Source: Setophaga petechia (lineage: Eukaryota; Chordata; Aves; Passeriformes; Parulidae). Taken from it: DNA of 64,000 nt. The position numbers were made by a program, and so were the translations under genes. The notes under the pieces were generated by a model that had not been told where the DNA came from, did no database searches, and saw nothing but the letters and a program-made list of their open reading frames with translations. Positions 34,507 to 46,980 of the stretch are shown piece after piece. The DNA lies in contig JANCRA010000010.1 of NCBI GenBank assembly GCA_024362935.1, forward strand, positions 14,190,501-14,254,500. The letters run 5' to 3'. How positions within the stretch are numbered: position 1 is the stretch's first letter; each line of letters starts with the position of its first letter.

Positions 34507-37238
34507 TGCATCATGTACTTTCTATTTTATAAGGCCTTTGAAGTGGGGGGTGATATTTATTCTGTTTACAAGATACTTTGTACAAGGTTACCAGTTTGAT
34601 AGGCCTCTAAGCAGCATTATGTCCTCTGTTATATATTTAATGTTAAAATATTACTATGTGTAAGTCATTGGCTTGCCAATTACCTTTTTGTCTTTAAAGT
34701 GTAGAAGTTTTTTCTGTTGTTTTTCCAGGATTGATGAAGGCTCAGGCCAGCTATGAATGTATAGGTAGGAAGTAAGCTCAGTTGCTTCCTCCACAGTGCT
34801 GTTATGTATTTATTAATTGAGTCCTGTACAAAGCCAGATTGCAACACAATTCACTTCTCCCTCTTTCCAAGTTGAACCCATCTATTGCTGATCACTGAAC
34901 TTGGGTGTAGCACTGAGCTTGTTTCCTGTCCATGAATTGTGCCATCATTGCTGTACTTATTAATCTTTACATACCAGTGTTATAAAGCATGGTCTAAAAA
35001 GCATTCCTGGACCTTTTATTTCCAGTACTTTGTACTTCTAGCTTGAGTCCCAATAGCTTTTCATTGCTGTACTCACAAAAGTTTTGCTGAACATAAACTC
35101 CCCTTTAAAAGCCTTCTTGGACCAGGCTATGCAGCCTTCCTGAATAGTCTTCTGTTCTTTGCCTGATCACTGAGTTTAGGATCTTTGCCTGTGCTACAGC
35201 TCTGTCGTTTTCTAGCTTGGCCCTTAAATCTGTTTTAAGTGTGGATGTGATGTAAGCTTTCCTCAAATGGTTAGCCCTATTGAAAATTGCACTTTTCTAG
35301 GGCAGTGTACAAGCCAGTGCTGTTAAGAATAGTGATGTTAAAAGGCTTTGAGCTATAGAATGCTATGGATTTTTTTTTTTTCAGAGAAGTTCTTTTCACA
35401 GAGGGTCCCACCCCAAGCTGAGCTTTCTACAGTTTGGTGTGAGAGAAGAGCTCAGAGTTCTGTGATATTCAGAGGGATTTGAGCTACTGCTGGTTTTAAA
35501 AGAGAAAGTACCAAAAAGGGGGGCAATAGAAACCCTAAAGCACATGAAACCACTTCCACAGTGTTTGTTGTTTTTTTTTTTTTTTTTTAATCTTTCCTTG
35601 CTTTACAATTCTGGACACAGAATATCCTTTGTGACTTCTCTTGAACTGAATTCTTTCTTTTTTGACTGTTCTGATACTGTCTTCAGTTGTAAAAATAAGA
35701 TATGTTGCCCCACTAGTAGGAGTATATTTTTTTCCTGTGCGGTTTTCTCTTCCTCCCTGCTGTTCATGAGCATAAAGGGATATGTTTTTAACTCTTACAG
35801 AACTAATTATGTCTCCTGATCAGTCTTTTTAAAACCTACAACCCTTCCCAAGGACAGTCCTGCCTCTGGGCAGAGTCATATTGATGCTTCTGTGTTTGGA
35901 GTGTTTTAAATCCTTGCACTCTTCAGACCTATCTGAGCCATCTCTTGGTATCTTGGGGAAGAAAAAAGTCCCCCCACAAACCATTTGTATTGCCCTTGCA
36001 CATGTGGCATATGGCTTGTTCCTTTAGGTCTCCTGGATGTGAAGTGTTCCAGTAGCTGAAAGTGATGGAAAAGCAGGACTTTAGGCATTCTGTGGAAAGC
36101 TGATGTAGGAATGTGGAGCAGGAGAATATTGAGAAAATACTTTATTAAATTCTAACCAAATGTTAACTATCCCTTGTATTGATTTGATGCTGTGGGGGCT
36201 CTCCTTCCCTGCTGTGTTCTCTTGCTTCTTGTCCTCCGAGAGGTGGAATTTATCACCTTGCAGCCAGATGGGGCATTTGGCAGAAGCAGGATCCAGATGT
36301 AAAGCTTTGGAAAGTTCCCAAGAGCAGCATCTGGGCTTGGCTCTGGCTTACTGCCTGAATTCTTTGTGAACTCAGAACAGCTGGCTGTGAAGCTGCCTCT
36401 GAGGTTATCTCGGGGGTGGTTGCTGCAGATCTGGCTGTGAGATCAGATTCTCCTGACGTCCCTCTCCACTCAGAGGAAATGTTCCCATACGTTTACATGC
36501 AGAAATCTTTTTGTAGCTCAGACTTCAAATGTACTGTATAAAATATGAGCATGTATCTTTTTGTACTCACAAGATGAGTGATCTGGAAACTGCATGAGGA
36601 ATAAGCCTGTGTGTGTGTGGATTCATGTCAATGCATTTCTGTGTGAGAATATGGATAATTGTTAGCAGATTCTGTACTCCTATGACTGCTTTGACTCCAA
36701 GTGCATGGGCATATGCCAGCAGATTATTTGGCTAAATATCTTTTCATTTCATGTAGCAGCAGAACACTGTAGGTTTTGGGCATGCTGCCTTCTGTCCATT
36801 TTATTTAAAACACAGCCTTGCGCAGTTGAATCGTGTTGCCTTCATTATGTGAAACTTAGTTCTGTGCACAGGTCTGATAAAGACTAATTTTTCAGACTTA
36901 AATGGCTCCTAATTCAGTGTCAGGCTCTCTTTGCAGTGGGGATATTCACTACTAGATAGATTTGAGTGCAGTCAAAACAAAACAAATGTGGACTAAGTCA
37001 GTATTTTATAATGTTCACCACAGCTGTCTGCATCATGAATGGAGAACAGTCTGTCTTCTATTTGTGGTAGGTCATTGATTAGAATGCACTTGAAATATTA
37101 TGTTGAAAATACATATATGTTGTCTATGCAGATATTTTTAAAATATTTATCCATCTGTGTGTAGTGTGGAATATATTTATAATTAAATCACCAGACTTGT
37201 GAATTTTGGTGCTTCAGGATACAAAAAGAAGTATATTT
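34507..37238. other. Non-coding unique sequence
   Basis: No gene recognised. An 18-T run lies at 35571-35588 and a shorter one at 35370-35381. The neighbouring sequence does not read as a recognisable retrocopy. Confidence 0.58.
35571..35588. repeat. Poly(T) run
   Basis: Eighteen consecutive T residues, the longest homopolymer in the window. Confidence 0.85.
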
Positions 37239-37296
37239 TATATATATATATGTGTGTGTATATATATATATATGTGTGTGTATATATATATATATA
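37239..37296. repeat. Compound (TA)n-(TG)n microsatellite
   Basis: Blocks of TA alternate twice with a short TGTGTGTG block and end in a third TA block. The alternation gives a higher-order unit of about 22 bp. Such tracts are polymorphic and can adopt cruciform or Z forms. Confidence 0.93.
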
Positions 37297-40200
37297 GTCT
37301 TTTAAAAATAAAATTGTTGTAAGCATTTGTTTGGAATGAATTCAATTGGATTGACTACTTGTTAATATGTAAGAAAGAAAGGCCTAATATTTAGTTTCAC
37401 TACTTCAATGTGTACCTTTGGGTGCATTCATGCTGTTTTTATACATACTTTCAAGGAAAAGTAGAAGGATAGCATAAGTTTAGGGTGAAAAGTGTTTGAA
37501 AATGGTAGAATTTTTACCACTGATTTCTACTAAGTCCTTGGCAGGTGTTTTTCATTGTTATCTCTACTGAAAGTTTCCTTAAGACTGGTTGAGTCTTACA
37601 AGGTGAACTGGTTCATCTGACTCACTCTGCACTCTTAAGCCACTGAGAATTTAGTCTCTGCTTTCCTTTGTGATAAATTGAAATACACAAATGATAAAGG
37701 CAACAAAGGAAATTTTGCTTTCTGGCAAGTTTCTTATTTCCTTGGATCAAATTTTCAATACAAGAATGGGGAGCAGTTTAATTTCTTGGGGTCATCTCTG
37801 CTAAAGCACCTCTCTTGCTGTTTTAGTGCTGCAGGTGCTGGACAAGTGCTGTCCATGGAGACATTCTGTCTTTGACATCATAGGGAATCTGTGTGGTTGT
37901 TTGTAGTGCAGATTCTCTGCCATCATCTTCTTTCCACAGCTCAGCTGTTAGCAGAGAGTTTTTGCAATTGGGGGAACACATCTGTTCTTCTCTCTCCTTT
38001 TAACACTGAAGATGCTGCTCTCACCAGCTCTGGCTGTCCTGGGGGAGTTTGGTGGGTGAAGTCAGAGGCACCAGACAGCCCTGGAGTTGTACCTTGTGCA
38101 TGACCTCTGCCAGTCAGGTCAGGTTAGCAATTGCTGCATCAGACACAGCAAGCACTGATTCCCCTGTTGTGACTTCCTCTCTTCCTAATTACTGAGATCC
38201 ATCTCTTTCCATTACCCAATATTGAAAGTGCAGCATGCATGGAGAGGTGTTTCTATCATGTGGAACAGAGATAATGGGGGAATCATAAAGGAGAACAGTA
38301 TTTTCTCTATTTCAGACTACTTTTCTGCTATTCTTATACTCCTTCAGATATAAAAAAGTAATAGTATTTACTTTTTAATTTTAGAATTCTAGCAGGAGGT
38401 GGGATAAAGGGTGTTATAGAGCATTTCACGTCTCATGATGCAGTTTGGCCATACTATGTTCACTGCTTTTAAGTTTACATGACTTGCTCCCAAATAACTA
38501 CTGTCCCTGAAAGGGTGATTGCTGCACTCATACACCCAAATCTACAACTGCTGGGTGTAGTTTAGGACTGGTGCTGAGTATAAGTCCTGCTGTTGGGCTA
38601 ATCACCAATAACTTCCTAAAATGAGCTGGTTGTTGGGAAAATATATTAACATTGTAAAACAGTAGTTTTACATGTATGTCTAAGTAATCTTGGCTCATCA
38701 GATACAAGGTCTAAGAAATACAGAGCAGAAATTGGTTGAATACATCGAAAAGTCAAAGCACTATCTGGACCTGCTTGGTTTCTCATTCTTTGTTTTCAGA
38801 AAAATTAGTTTTCTGGCACCCTCTTGTGATGTGTTCTGGAGAAAATGGTAGAATCTGTGGTAAAACCCTCTGCCTTTTTAGCTCAAGCAGTGAATCTGTC
38901 AGCAGGCATGATGTGTGAACTGCTGTGACTACAATGGAATTAAAGCTAAAAAGAATAATTTTCATATTATAATGTCATTTAGTCTGTCACTTGGAATCTG
39001 TCTTTTAAGAGCAGTTCTAGGTCACTGACTTGTTCTTAACTTTCAATTTCAAAACTACCATGGAATTTTGCCCAAAACCTTCTTGAATAAGACAAAAACT
39101 GTCTGTTCAGTTTCCTGGGTGCAGCAAGAACATATGATTATGAAAAACATTGAGAAAATGATAGAAAAAGAATCTTCTTTCTCTCAGAAAGTATAGTATT
39201 ACTTTTAAAAGGGACTTTTCCCTTTAAGAGTAATTTGGTTTTGGTGTATACTCTGTATAATAGAAATTCACTTTTTCAGTGTTCCATATGACAGGGAAAA
39301 GTGTTTAATCAGCATTATATCTTCAAAACTGCATTTAGCAAATAAAAGTGTGGTGGAATTTAAATACAAGTAAGACCCATCCTTTGGATCTTCTTTTAAC
39401 TGCAAACCTTCAAAGAAATTATATTTTTACTCCCAGCAAATTACCTAGGAGAAAAAAATGACAAGAGTAATCTATTTTTTTCACAGCTGGTCGGTTGGCC
39501 AGAGTTTCTCATCAAGGAGTACATGCTGTTTGCTCCCCAGATGGACAGGCTGTATGAGTAACAAATCCACAGAGCCTGGGACACAAGGTAGAAATTACAC
39601 TGCCTGTGCTTTTCATCTTGCATAGCTCTGCTCATTGGTAATTGCAGGTGGCCCATATCCAAATGAGACTCCATTGGGACAACGTCCTATTTCTTGTCAA
39701 AATGAGTCCCATTAAAACCTCAACTGGAATTAGACCAAAACACTGAAATAATTATGGGAGACTTACTTTTAAAAAGTTGAATCCCCATAATGGTGAAAAT
39801 TAGACACTTAAGCACCACCAACTCTAACTGCAATTTTTGTTTCTTCTGCTTGGTCCGTTTTGTCTGTCTGGCTCAGTGCTACAGTGAGAGGTACTGAGCA
39901 ACAATACAGGAGAATGTGACTGAGAACACTTGTTCTGGGGTGTCTGTGTAGTGCTGGAGCAGCAGTGCTTGAACAGAGCCTGGTGAATTCCCTGAGGCCA
40001 GGACAAGAAATGCTGCCTGTACGCTGGCACACAGAGATTTGGGTCACATCTTGCTCATCTTGCTTTCCCTTTAATTTAAAGCATGTTTGCTGCTGTCCTC
40101 ACTCTGCCCAGGGGTACTCCTCCTTTATCAGTGAAAAGGCATGGAGATTTCAGAGTCTTTTTTGTGAGAGTCTTATTAGAAAGTCTGAATTACAGAGTGA

Positions 40201-41344
40201 TTCCATACACAAGCCCTGAACTGTTTCCTTGGGGACACCAACCTCCCCTCTCCTCATCTAGTCTAGATGCTGAAGACCTGCCTTTTCTTCTTCCCATGCT
40301 TTTGAGATGCTGTACCAGAGCTGGAACCTCCCAAAGGTACACTAAAATGCTACTGGGTGTGTTTGAAAGTGATCTGTCTAATTTCTAAAGAAAACCTCGA
40401 GGCAAAATGCTTTTCTCTTACTCTGATTTAATCCTGCTGACTCCTAAATCATTATACTTTTAAACGAGGCATGTAAACAGCAGAATCCAGACTCATTAGT
40501 GTGAGACTTGGAGGGCTGCTGTCTGGGATGTCATGGTAACTGGAGCTCTCTGCTTTCCCCACCATTCCATGAGTGCTGGGGGCTGGAGCAGAGGCCAGGC
40601 TGATCTTCTGGGACAGCACTGAGAGGGTTCTGGGCTTTCAGCTTGGCTCAGTGTGTTCTCTTGGTCCTTCTTTTTAAAATCTCACCTCTGCAAATCGTGC
40701 TGGTGTGTAAACTTGGGGTAGACTGTGTGGATTAGAAGTGAGATACTGCTGGGTGTTGTAGATGAAACCTCCTCAGACCTTTTTGTGCCTGCCCTCCCTT
40801 TCTGGTTGATCTGACAGGGAAGATGTCTGGACATGGGTAGGAAAAGGTTAGATCTGGAAAAAATGCAATCAAATTAATTTATTTAAAGTCTTCTGCTTAA
40901 TGGAGATATTGCAACGTGTCCCTGTTTTATCTGGTGTCTGGAGATCTCTTGGTGTGGATACCCACTGAGCTCATGCAGTATCCAGCTAGGACCAGAAGGA
41001 ATCTCTCTGCACAGCCTTTAATTTCCCTCATAATGATCAAAGCTGAATTCCTGCTGTGACCTTGCTTCAGGATGCCATGTCCACTCCTGTCCTCTTTGCT
41101 ATGCTGCAGAATTAAGCAAGCTGAGGTGGCTCCAGCCCTTTTCCCCTGTGAATAAAGGGCCACTGGCAGCATTGCTTGGTGGTGTTTGATAGAGCAGTTA
41201 CAGAGTATGTGAGTCCCGGGCTGTCAGACTGCAATCTGTCTCGGAGCAGTTTTGCTGATAGTTCCACAGCAGATGCCTGTGTGGGCTGATTTCTTGTAAG
41301 CCCTGTAGACTACTTTATCTTCAGCAACCTCCTCAAACCTCAAG
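37297..41344. other. Non-coding unique sequence
   Basis: No gene recognised. An imperfect hairpin lies at 39198-39233. Frames near 39.8-40.4 kb reach about 100 codons on both strands and lack any domain. Confidence 0.58.
39198..39233. repeat. Imperfect 16-bp inverted repeat
   Basis: The arms attacttttaaaaggga and tccctttaagagtaat pair along their length with one mismatch and one bulge, around a 3-nt loop. Confidence 0.65.
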
Positions 41345-41575
41345 GTAATTTAGATAAAGCATTTGTGCCCTTGCTCAACTTCATGATCAATATTTAACTG
41401 CTTTGCTATTATAAAGATACCTTGCTAACGAGCACACGGCATGCACCGTCTGCCGGAGTGCACATTTGTTGGTAATTTTTCTCCTCCCTAAGAAAGTAAC
41501 ATAAGTCTGTATGCAAACAACAGCACCAGTAAGCAGCATGTTTATATCAATATAGAAAGGATAAATCTGAACAAG
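41345..41575. promoter_or_regulatory. Candidate conserved non-coding element with CpG cluster (inferred)
   Basis: Four CpG dinucleotides (41429, 41437, 41447, 41454) fall in 27 bp of an otherwise AT-rich and CpG-starved region. Around them lie AT-rich words such as aaagcatttgtgc and atgcaaacaacagc. Retained CpGs in methylated DNA suggest selection or hypomethylation. No alignment was possible. Confidence 0.3.
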
Positions 41576-44500
41576 CTCTAAATAAAAAATACAGTGTGGT
41601 TCTTGTGTAGCTGAAAAACTATGAAAGGCGGTTTGGTTTTTCTTTTTCTGGGTGTGTGTTGTTTTGCTTTTTTTCCTTTATTTTTTCCTCCCACTTTGGT
41701 GGGAGACAAGAAAAATCTTCCTAAACAAGTCATATTGCCTGAAATACTACACCTCTGCACCACAGGTGTAACACCTGCATGATTGAACTTTTAATCTGGA
41801 AAATAGTCGTTGAAGATTAACAGCCTTTTGTTTGGTTTATGCCTGCTCTGTCCTTGTTTTGGCAGCAGCAAGTGTAAATGTTGTTAGTCCTCTAGAGTCT
41901 GCAATGACAAGGCCAGTTGGAGTTCTGGAATGCCAGGTTATTCTCCTACTGCTGGTTTATTAGAAGGAAAGTGGGAGCTTAGAATTTGGACAGTAACAAT
42001 TCCTCCTTCTTTATGCTGTTAGAAGGAGATGTGAAGAAGCCAAATAAAGTTTGCTGAAGGGACAGGTTTGTTACTGACCTCAGAGAGTGTAGAGTAAAAT
42101 ATGTTCCAAAATAGGTAAACTGCTATTTTTGCTGTCATTCTTCTGAGTAGAGGAAAAAGCTCAGCTAAAGCCTGGAGAAGTGTTTGATGAACACCACGGC
42201 AGCTCAATGTTCCCCATGGCTGCACATGAATGGCTTTAGAAGTCTGTCCTTCTGTCTGCCAGGAAAAAAAAAAACAAAAAAACATTTCTCTTTTTTCAGG
42301 CCAGTTGTGAGCAGTGGTTTCTTATGGTTGCTCCAGCAGCCCTGCATGCATATCCACTCTCAGCATTACCCAGCCATCAGCCCCCAAAGAAAACTGTAAA
42401 CTTTGTAAACTTTTCACAATAAACAGGTTTCAGAGCCTTGAATGGGATGTGACTCCTGTGTTTGTGGCACCTATCCCACAGACTACAGCATGTCAGCATT
42501 TTCCCATTGTTCAGAACCACATGCCAGCAAGTGCCCAGAGGGATTTCTTCTTCCACTGGGTCATTGCTTTTGTCATCCTGGGCTGCAGTAATTGGGTCAG
42601 ACCAGGCTGAACTTTATGCATTTGCGTGAGAGAGAGGAACCTTTCCTGCATTCTTTCAGTATTATTTCAGAGTTGATTTAATTAGCCCTTTTCATTTTTA
42701 GCTCATGCAGGAAGCATTCGTTTTTCTTACCCACTTAGCCACAAACATCATGGGCAGTTTTATGGGCTTGCTGCAAAAAATATCTGAGCAGCAGCCTTGA
42801 ACATTCTATGAAAGCAGTGTCTGTGGCACTTGTGTGTGGCTGCATCTGCCCTCTGTGTCCCAGGAGAATTAGGGTCAGACATTGCCCCCTCCAATGATGA
42901 GCAAGTAGGGGTGTTAATGTGACCATATTTGGGCTGAAATATAAAGCAAGGAAGCAAGCTGCTCATGTATTGGTTGTAGCATATTCCAAAGATGTGAGAA
43001 AAATAATTGCAGCTTAATTCATTGGGATATTGATATGTCTGGTGGGGATAACAAAGAGCAGAGAATTGTTGCTGGTGTGTTGTCAGCCACACCAGGAGCC
43101 AAATGCTGGTAAAGGCTCAAGCAAAATGTGATGGAATCTAGAGTTGCTTCTTGGGTCCCATGGCAACGACATGGCCTGATCCAGAATACAATGCCAAACT
43201 TCTCCTGGCTTCAAGAAAGATGAATTGTGAAGTGCAAAATTTAGGTAGCACCTTGGCCATGGCAAAAATGTTTTAATCTGTGCAGGAATACACATGGAAA
43301 TAAACATTGAACTCATCTCCAAGACAGGAGGGCAATAGTAATTGCAATTTAATTATGTAAATGCTGTTACTCATAGCACAGTGGTGCTTTTTATCATCAG
43401 CAAATCTTTCCTCTTCCAAGCCACTTTTAGCAAAAGAGAAATTCAGCTGTCAAAAAGCTATAGGAAGAACAATTCCAGGACGTGTTGGACTCCTTAAACA
43501 CAATGCTTTCCTTTGCAGTTCAGTTTCTCCTGAGCTTAAGCTTATATTTTTCTTTCAAGAGCCTTGATTTCCTTGAAGGCTTGTTCCACCTGAGGAGAGA
43601 TGTCCCTGTCTTGGTGTCAGCTTTGATTCAGAAGGTGATGCTGCATGGCTCCAGGAATCTGTGCCTTTCCCACCAGCTGGCCATCTATCATTTCATTACA
43701 GTAAAGTCACCAAATTGATGTGTCCTGGCTAATTCTTCCAAAGCAGCTGTAGAGCTGTCCAGTATCTCACCAGGCAAGGGTGCACGCTGTCTCAGTTGAT
43801 AATGCTCTGTGATAGCATTAGCAGATGGCAGAACATGGCCTACCTGTGAAATCTGACCCACAGGGATCTTCTAACAGTGCCTGTTGTCTCAGGGAAGTTC
43901 TTGAGACATCCTCTTATCTTTCTGGTCCAGCACGCAACTGTGTTTAATTTTTCATTGAAATAAAGGAAGATATCCTGCTGCTGGAATCTGGCCTTGTAAC
44001 TGCTAGTGACTGGCTAAGAAATGAAGATTTGCTGTTAATATTAATTCCTAGCATTTCTTCAAATGAGACTGTAATGAAATTTGATATATAATTTTTTTAA
44101 GTACTGGCACAAGAGGTATTTTGGATTTAACAACTGCAGTATCTTTGCTTCTTATATTTTTCATTAATCTTGATGTGCTTAATTAGTTGCCGTTCCTCAG
44201 CGGAAATGTTTGACTAAAGTAGAATGAGACTAATGAAATCTCTTGGGTTGCTATTGCTGAAAAGGACTAAGTGCTAGAAAGACACCAAGCCTGGCTAAAT
44301 ATAGTGTTTGTTCCTAGCTTAGCACTATGTGGCAATGTTTGCATATGTAAAAAAATAAAAATGCTTGAAGATAAAAGCACAGAGTAACATGCCTTCATAC
44401 TTTTCTGGTGTCCCATTCCACAGGAAATGTTTATTTGTGACCCATAGTTTATAGGGCAGTATGGGGAACCTATGTGCAGATTGGAAGTCTGTGCATAAAA

Positions 44501-45999
44501 AGAGCTAATGGGACAAGTCAATCTCTCTTTTGAAAGCCCAGCACAGAGCTTTGCTAATACCAGTGTACCAAAACCAAAATCCCAACTCTACGATAGGCAA
44601 AATTGGCTACAGTTTTGAAATTAGAAACAAAAAAGATAAAATTATGTTTGAGACATAACTCCGTAACTGGGTAAAGTCTGAACTCTGAGGGAAAAACCCC
44701 TCTGTTCCTAGCACTGAGATCACCCACATTTGCAGAGGGATTTGGACTAGGTTCTGTGTTTCCTTACTCTTGCCCAAGAACAGTATTTAACATTTTTAAT
44801 TTGCTTGTCTAAAAGTGTTCATCCATGGCTTTCTTCATTTTTAGCCAGAGTGTGGCAGCTATCAGGACACAGTATAAGGGCTAACACTGAATATTGGCTT
44901 ATTTGAGACCAGATTCAATCTCTGTTCATTGTTTGGAAGCAAGAAATGGCATTTATCTTCTCCCCAGCATTCAGCATTAGTGGTCACTATTGCAGAACTC
45001 CTTCCATGCTGTGATAACAGTATAACAGATAGTATCATCTCTCTCTTCAGAAGAATAGGAAATAATGAGCCAGATTCGCTTCTGTTCTGGTTCCATTGAA
45101 GTTGGAGAAATTATATCAGCAGGAAGTTTGGCCTCCTGCATGTTAATTGAGCTCTTTTCAGTTCAGTGCTTTGTCTTAGTTTAATTTTTAAATTATAGCC
45201 ATAAATTGTGCCTAACAATGCTGTATCAAGACCTGCCCTACTGCCAAGTGCTGCCTTTCAGATTCAGTCACTGCTGCAGCAGTGAGGTCGTGAGACACCC
45301 TTGGACTGGTTTCTAAATAAAACACAGCATTTTCCACCAGCAGTAACCTGCTGCCTGTGTGTGCCACCTTTCAGTGCCTGATGAGACTTGTACCTCTGAA
45401 ATGAAGAGTAATGTGGCAGAAGAATGGGGAGCATATGTCTGCCTAAGGAGGCCCAGGACTTGCCACAGAGTGAAGACGCTGTGTCTTCAGGCAGGTGTCT
45501 TCAAGTGAGATTCATTGCCACAAGGGACCTGGTAAACAGATGCAAAGAGGTTTGGTTTGGATGGGTTTCTCTAGAGATGGTGCCAGCCTGGGCTGATCTG
45601 TCTATCTTAGTCTGTTTTCCTTTCCTCACATGCAAGAAGAACAGCTGGGAAGGAAAAAGGGAGATGGCATTGCTAGAGGCTCCCAGGTACGGAGCAGCTG
45701 CTGTGAGATGCTGGCAGTAATAGGGGAAAAGTGGCTCCCTGAATTAGATGTGAACTTTAGTGCCTCATGTTCAACCCAATGCTCATGAAATATTCTGCAA
45801 TTCCTGGACAAATAAGCCTCATTTCTTTTGTGTGTGTGTTTGAGAAAGTGTCTGTTTATCTAATTTATCTGGTTTTAATTATACCCAGCTTTATTTAATC
45901 ACTCTTATATTACTGTATTCTCTGTCTGTAAGTGATCTCTCTTCTACTAAATTGCTCATTCTTTTTACTGCACGTACAGCCTGAAAGCTGAAATAGATG
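41576..45999. other. Non-coding unique sequence
   Basis: No gene recognised. An A run broken by one C lies at 42264-42282. Open frames of up to 110 codons are unremarkable. Confidence 0.58.
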
Positions 46000-46980
46000 A
46001 TACCACAGAAGTAGTTTTTTAAATTTGTAAGAATTCATGAGCATTGCCTAGAAAGCAGATTTTGGATCACCTTCAGGGGGTGAACACATTAAAGCCAGGT
46101 ACTTGTAAACTCTTTTACAGCATATTAGCATAATAACATCCTGTAAAATAAGCATCTTCATAATCTAAGAACATCTGATGTTGGTCCATTAACTGCCTTC
46201 CTCTTTGACTCAAGCTGCCAGTGGTCTTCATATCCAGCCATCATTTAGTGTTATAACCAAGGAATTGCCTGTCGTTTTAGAGAAGTGACCAAATTTAAAT
46301 AATGTACTAAAGGTTTAGATTCTTTTCCTTTAAAAATAAATTATGCCTCATGTCAATTGGAAATCGCCTTGAGAAATATTCCTGTAAGCAAAAACCTAAT
46401 AGAATTACATCTTAAAACCCTTAATTTTGTCATTAGCAATTGCTATTTCCTCTTACACCAAGTAATTATTAGTACATGAGAAAAATACAGTTCTTCCTTC
46501 ATTTATTTATGGAAGTATCAAGGGTTACATTTGGAAATGGTATTATGGTACACATCTGTGTCTATTCAAATTAGGAAGGTTTTAATGATACCTCAAGAAT
46601 TAGAAAAGCAATTGCTTAACTAAACTGAGGGAATTCCTACAAATGAAGGCATTATGTTTATACAAGGTTTGTTTAATCTGTGAATTGTTGCATAATTAGT
46701 TACATTATGCAGAAAAAATTAGGTATCCTTATTTCCAACTCTTTGTTGGTATGCTGTCATCAAGCTACAAAGAGCTCTGACTTTTTAACTGCTCTTCATT
46801 AAATATCATAATTACTGTTTTGTAGGTAATGTCCTGCTCTGACAATGTGTGAAATTACTGTCCTGAGATATTCTGAAAGCTTAAAAGTGCATGTGTTAAA
46901 AAGTCCAGACCAAGTGTTTATTTAAAGTGGAGAGTTATTGAGACTTCACTTTCCTATCTTATAGTTTTAATTACTGGTAC
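46000..46980. promoter_or_regulatory. Candidate conserved non-coding element cluster (inferred)
   Basis: The block is AT-rich, repeat-free and almost without open frames. It carries four TAATTA sites (46463, 46693, 46809, 46968). Words such as catattagcataataac and tcattagcaattgctat look like enhancer sequence. It stops at a T run at about 47032-47044. This is inferred from composition only. Confidence 0.3.
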
